Shown here piece by piece: positions 15,630-18,475 of a stretch of DNA of 18,475 bases. The notes below the pieces were generated by a model, which saw nothing but the letters and a program-made list of their open reading frames with translations, was not told where the DNA came from and made no database searches. Position 1 is the first letter of the stretch; each line of letters opens with the position of its first letter. The stretch spans positions 1 through 18,475 of the forward strand of contig CABUYS010000016.1 in NCBI GenBank assembly GCA_902495835.1, in the 5' to 3' direction. Source of the DNA: an uncultured Oscillospiraceae bacterium (lineage in GTDB: Bacteria > Bacillota > Clostridia > Oscillospirales > Acutalibacteraceae). A program made the position numbers and the translations under genes.

Positions 15630-16478
15630 TTACCACGGTAAAAATAAAAATCTAAAAAAATCCACTCCCCAATGAAATCCTATAGAAGTTTGCAAGTTTT
15701 TGTTTTTCACGAGCCATACCATAGGGAATCCAAAAAGTACGGACGTGAACACCAACTGAAACAATGCCATTGGAGGATTACTTAAAATTACGTCAGGTAA
15801 GTGAATAAGACTGTGTGGAACTACAGTTAATAGATACGTTAAAAACAATGCCCATTTTTTCTTGGGTATGTCTCCTTTGAATACATCTACAGCGAAAGCA
15901 AGTAAAAAGAAATGAAATATAACTTCTTCCGATATTCCCGGAGACAATGCACTTTTTGCTTCTGAAAAAACAGAAGATACAGAAAATGCTTTAAAATTAT
16001 TAATCTGTTTATTTGTATAGGTAAGATATATTGCCAAATCATTAATCAAAGCGAAAGGAATTGCATACAAGCATCCTTTAAAAAATGATTTTACATTATT
16101 TTTGACATCTAAATCAAAGTATTTATCCTGCTGAGAATAATATCTAAAAATTTGACAGGCAGAGTAATAACATACAATTGTTGCAACTACCTGTATATAA
16201 CTGGCATCTTTGTCAAAGAAAACAATAAGTACAATTCCCAGCAAACACGATACAGCCAAATCTTTAAAATTTATAGTTTTAATTTTAAAAATATAAAAAA
16301 CAGCAAGTCCTAAAATTAAAAATTCACACCAGCACCATGCTCTATTAGTTATGCTGTAAAAATGAAACAAACTTTTTTCAATCGGAAAAATAAGATTGAA
16401 AATGAACATCGCTAAAAATACTGCCAGACAAGTTATTATTTTAAAATACGCAACACGACATTTTTGTGATTTTATCAT
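15630..16478 (-). CDS. CPBP-family (CAAX-type) membrane protease homologue
   Basis: A 282-residue membrane protein with about eight hydrophobic segments. It carries the CPBP (PF02517) signatures in order: paired glutamates in 'SEEVIFHFF' (Glu184-Glu185), a histidine motif 'PHSLIHL' (His222, His226) and 'GFHWGVDF' (His269 with Asp273). These residues line the active site of the glutamate intramembrane proteases. The usual Arg of the EExxxR motif is replaced by His189. In bacteria such proteins serve in bacteriocin immunity or maturation, or in processing of membrane proteins. It is encoded alone on the minus strand, convergent with the sortase operon, so a link to sorting is only a possibility. 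AGGGGGTAAATT precedes the ATG. Confidence 0.75.
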   Translation of the reverse strand: MIKSQKCRVAYFKIITCLAVFLAMFIFNLIFPIEKSLFHFYSITNRAWCWCEFLILGLAVFYIFKIKTINFKDLAVSCLLGIVLIVFFDKDASYIQVVATIVCYYSACQIFRYYSQQDKYFDLDVKNNVKSFFKGCLYAIPFALINDLAIYLTYTNKQINNFKAFSVSSVFSEAKSALSPGISEEVIFHFFLLAFAVDVFKGDIPKKKWALFLTYLLTVVPHSLIHLPDVILSNPPMALFQLVFTSVLFGFPMVWLVKNKNLQTSIGFHWGVDFFRFLFLPW

Positions 16479-16502
16479 AATTTACCCCCTATATTTTTGT
16501 TT

Positions 16503-16531
16503 ATTGTATCTTAATTCAACAATGAAGTCAA
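16503..16531 (-). promoter_or_regulatory. Promoter of the CPBP-family gene
   Basis: On the minus strand TTGACT (complement 16526-16531) and TACAAT (complement 16503-16508) are spaced by 17 bases, 25 bases upstream of the start codon. Confidence 0.65.
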
Positions 16532-16735
16532 CTCTAAAAATTATTTATCATTTTTAAAGTTATGTTTTTTATTCATTAACTATAAAATAGATTGTAATTT
16601 TTCAACAAAAAAGTGCGATTAAAACAATATTATAATTTAATTAAAATATAATAGGGAAAATATGGTAAAATATGTAATAAAAATGTATAATGAACATGCA
16701 GTTAAATTTAATATTATGGAAGTGAAATATTTATC

Positions 16736-17105
16736 ATGAAAACTCAAAAAGAATTATTTGAAAATTTGAGCCCTACATCTACTTTACCTGAAATTCAAAA
16801 TTATATAAACAAAGTTTTGACTTTACGCGGTTTTTCGAATCAAACTACCTAGGAAAAATTGCTTTTACTAATAGAAGAAGTAGGAGAACTTTTCAAGTCT
16901 ATACGAAAATCTTCCGCAGGCGCATCAGTCGATTGGGAAAGATTAAAAAATTAAGACAGCGTTGAAGGCGAAATTGCCGATGTTTTAATCGTTTTGATTT
17001 TAATATTCAATATCAAGCAAACTGAATATTGATATTTTTCAATATTTAAAAGAAAAAGAAAAAACTAACATTAACCTCGTAAATTTTAAATTAATAAAAA
17101 ATTAA
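16736..17105 (+). pseudogene. Broken MazG-like nucleotide pyrophosphohydrolase gene
   Basis: The frame from the ATG at 16736 reads MKTQKELFENLSPTSTLPEI, then 'YINKVLTLRGFSNQTT', a TAG (16850-16852), 'EKLLLLIEEVGELFKSIRK', a TAA (16952-16954), and 'DSVEGEIADVLIVLILIFN'. It then shifts by one base near 17010-17021 into 'LNIDIFQYLKEKEKTNINL', ending at TAA 17103-17105. The order and residues fit the MazG-like family, which cleaves NTPs or dNTPs: the paired motifs 'EEVGE' and 'EGEIADV' are its metal-binding ExxE and ExxD sites. Two stops plus a frameshift make it non-functional. The stops fit single substitutions in codons such as CAG and TAT. A TATAAT box (16686-16691) lies upstream, but with a poor -35 element. 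Confidence 0.8.
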
Positions 17106-17139
17106 AATTTATAGATAACAAATCACAAGGAGAATGAAA

Positions 17140-17928
17140 ATGAATAAATTTTTTAAAAAAATATCTATTTTAACTTTAACATGTCTTTTAAATGCAAATT
17201 CTGTTTTAGCTTGTGACATAAAACCGGACAATCTTTGCTCAAAAGTTGATTTGGAATCATCAAATTGTCAAACTAAAACTCCTGAACTCCCCTCCTGCAT
17301 ACTTTGCAAAATCGTAAGCAAAGGCATAGACATGACAGGAAGAAAACCTCTTGTTTTATGTCAAAATTCAAGCTTTATTGCAAATGCTGATTTAGGTTCG
17401 ATCGTTGAAGGTTACGTTTTGATTACCTGCAAACGTCATATAAATTCTATGGGTGAATTAAACGATAAAGAGTATTCTGATTTTGTGAAAATTCAAGAAG
17501 ATGTTAGAAAAGTCCTTAAAAAAATATACGGTAAAAATTGTATATGTTTTGAACACGGGTCAGGAAAAAACAATCAAGAGATTGCTGCCAGCAGCATAAA
17601 ACATGCACACTTTCATATGGTTGCAATTGATAAATTTGAAGATAAAATACACAAAAAAATTATAACCGATATGAAAATGTTTACAATTGAAAATCAACGT
17701 GAATTGAAAAATTATGCTGACAAACCTTATATATACTATATTTCTAGCGACGGAAAACAGTATTTATCCACAAAAGATAAAATGGAAAGCCAATACATGA
17801 GAAAAAGAATTGCTGACCAATTTAATAAAGAATACAACTGGAAAGACGAAAATGTTCGTAAAAGTTTTAAAGAAAATGTTTTGGCAACAGAAGAAAAATG
17901 GAAAAAATATATTGAGGAGAACGCATAA
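17140..17928 (+). CDS. Exported HIT-family (histidine triad) protein
   Basis: A 262-residue protein with an N-terminal export signal (residues 1-24: lysine-rich start, hydrophobic core) ending VLA-Cys25, which may be a lipobox. The rest is a HIT domain: 'CILCKIV' (53-59) as in the opening of HIT proteins, 'GYVLITCKRHINSMGEL' (91-107), and the histidine triad HAHFHMVA (155-162), whose histidines bind and cleave nucleotide phosphates. A C-terminal extension of about 100 residues is charged and helical with no recognised domain. HIT enzymes are normally cytoplasmic, so an export signal is odd. The start is the second of two nearby ATGs: AAGGAG (17127-17132) is 7 bases from 17140 but only 1 base from 17134. 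The next gene starts 4 bases after the stop, so the two are co-transcribed. Confidence 0.75.
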   Translation: MNKFFKKISILTLTCLLNANSVLACDIKPDNLCSKVDLESSNCQTKTPELPSCILCKIVSKGIDMTGRKPLVLCQNSSFIANADLGSIVEGYVLITCKRHINSMGELNDKEYSDFVKIQEDVRKVLKKIYGKNCICFEHGSGKNNQEIAASSIKHAHFHMVAIDKFEDKIHKKIITDMKMFTIENQRELKNYADKPYIYYISSDGKQYLSTKDKMESQYMRKRIADQFNKEYNWKDENVRKSFKENVLATEEKWKKYIEENA

Positions 17929-17931
17929 AAA

Positions 17932-18475
17932 ATGAATTTTAAAAAAATTATATCGTCTTTTACAGCTTTCTTGTTTTCAATAAATTTAATAGTTAGTGCA
18001 GAACCTGTAATTTTTAATTTAAAAAAAGAGAGCAGTTCAGTCTTAGAAAAATTTAAAACCTACCGTAAATGTTCAGGATTTTTGAAAGCTTATTTATACG
18101 GTTTGCCTGTTGTTACAAGTGGAGTAATTGTTGATGACCATTTATCACCAACAGATATCAAAAAAATAACATCAACAGTTGGAGATACTCTTATGTGCAG
18201 ACCGGACGCACCATTTAAAAACTGGTTTGGATTACCGAGAGGACGCGAATTAAAAGTAGAAGAAATAAACGACTTCCTAACTTTATGTAAAAAATCAAAT
18301 CCCGAAGCAATATTATTATGTTTTTCGTTTCCGTCTGTATATTTTACAGGAAGATATATTGACAGGTATTTAAAAACCGGATCAGCCAATGTAGTAATAG
18401 ATTGGGGAAAAAATATAACAATTGAATATGTAGGACAAGGTTTTGACGGCGGAGAACTAACCAAAGGAAAAGGAA
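17932..18475 (+). CDS. Exported protein of unknown function, 3' partial
   Basis: An open frame from the ATG at 17932 to the window edge (181 codons visible). It starts 3 bases after the stop of the HIT gene and has GAGGAGA (17914-17920) ahead. Residues 1-23 form a signal peptide ending VSA. The mature part has 'YLYGLPVVTSGVIVDD', 'MCRPDAPFKNWFGLPRGREL' and 'NVVIDWGKNITIEYVGQGFDGGELTKGKG'. I do not recognise the family. The 'GLPVVTSGVIV' and 'CRPDAP...LPRG' words resemble the opening of ATP-grasp-type ligases, a weak impression that I do not assign. Coupling to the HIT gene suggests a shared substrate, perhaps a nucleotide or a nucleotidylated product. Confidence 0.65.
   Translation, partial: MNFKKIISSFTAFLFSINLIVSAEPVIFNLKKESSSVLEKFKTYRKCSGFLKAYLYGLPVVTSGVIVDDHLSPTDIKKITSTVGDTLMCRPDAPFKNWFGLPRGRELKVEEINDFLTLCKKSNPEAILLCFSFPSVYFTGRYIDRYLKTGSANVVIDWGKNITIEYVGQGFDGGELTKGKG

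Noticed and set aside
16850..16954. The TAG and TAA in the MazG-like gene could reflect stop-codon recoding.
   Set aside because: TAA, TAG and TGA all serve as normal stops of other reading frames here, there is also a frameshift in the same gene, and no structured recoding element is seen. Decay is simpler.
17025..17046. Perfect AATATTGA/TCAATATT inverted repeat as an operator or terminator for the HIT gene.
   Set aside because: It lies in A/T-rich DNA inside the MazG-like pseudogene, has no T run and no promoter near it; chance is likely.
2..18475. Search for CRISPR arrays, tRNA or rRNA genes and prophage modules.
   Set aside because: I saw no regularly spaced direct repeats, no tRNA-like cloverleaf and no phage structural or integrase genes in the window.

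Overview
The window is AT-rich DNA (roughly 30% GC by eye) with AGGAGG-type ribosome binding sites, TTGACA/TATAAT promoters, Gram-positive signal peptides, cell-wall sorting signals and a class B sortase. This suggests a low-GC, host-associated anaerobic Firmicute, probably of the Clostridia. I cannot name the species.

Layout. (1) 2-1399 is the C-terminal part of an ABC exporter cut by the window edge. (2) 1475-2320 is a secreted BspA-like leucine-rich repeat protein with its own strong promoter; 2345-2668 (minus) is a small LiaF/LiaI-like membrane protein. (3) 2762-5085 (minus) is a two-gene operon of sorting-signal surface proteins with its promoter and terminator. (4) 5205-5863 (minus) is a decayed gene for a secreted protein. 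(5) 5968-8986 is a tryptophan-type ABC importer operon (TrpX-TrpY-TrpZ-like: lipoprotein, permease, ATPase). Ahead of it lies a 330-nt leader with an 18-codon leader peptide, four mutually exclusive RNA arms, a terminator, a second terminator and a second small ORF. (6) 8987-9423 holds a decayed IS200/IS605-type transposase fragment and a possible bidirectional terminator. (7) 9424-15566 is a surface-protein island: a double-HTH regulator divergently transcribed from two sorting-signal proteins and a class B sortase. (8) 15630-16531 (minus) is a CPBP-type membrane protease homologue. (9) 16736-17105 is a broken MazG-like gene. (10) 17140-18475 encodes an exported HIT-family protein followed by a second exported protein that runs off the end.

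How the genes fit together. Four proteins end in a Q/P-x-T-G-D sorting signal. One sortase, encoded next to two of them, could anchor all four. The regulator shares an intergenic region with the sortase-linked operon, and its -35 box lies in a TGACA-AAA-TGTCA palindrome, which suggests autoregulation and control of the operon.

The most striking signal is the leader at 6003-6217. It has the full logic of a ribosome-mediated attenuator of the enterobacterial trp type, including one Trp codon at the control position, in front of a putative tryptophan importer. In Firmicutes such genes are normally controlled by T-boxes or TRAP. The second most interesting point is an exported HIT protein beside another exported protein of unknown function.
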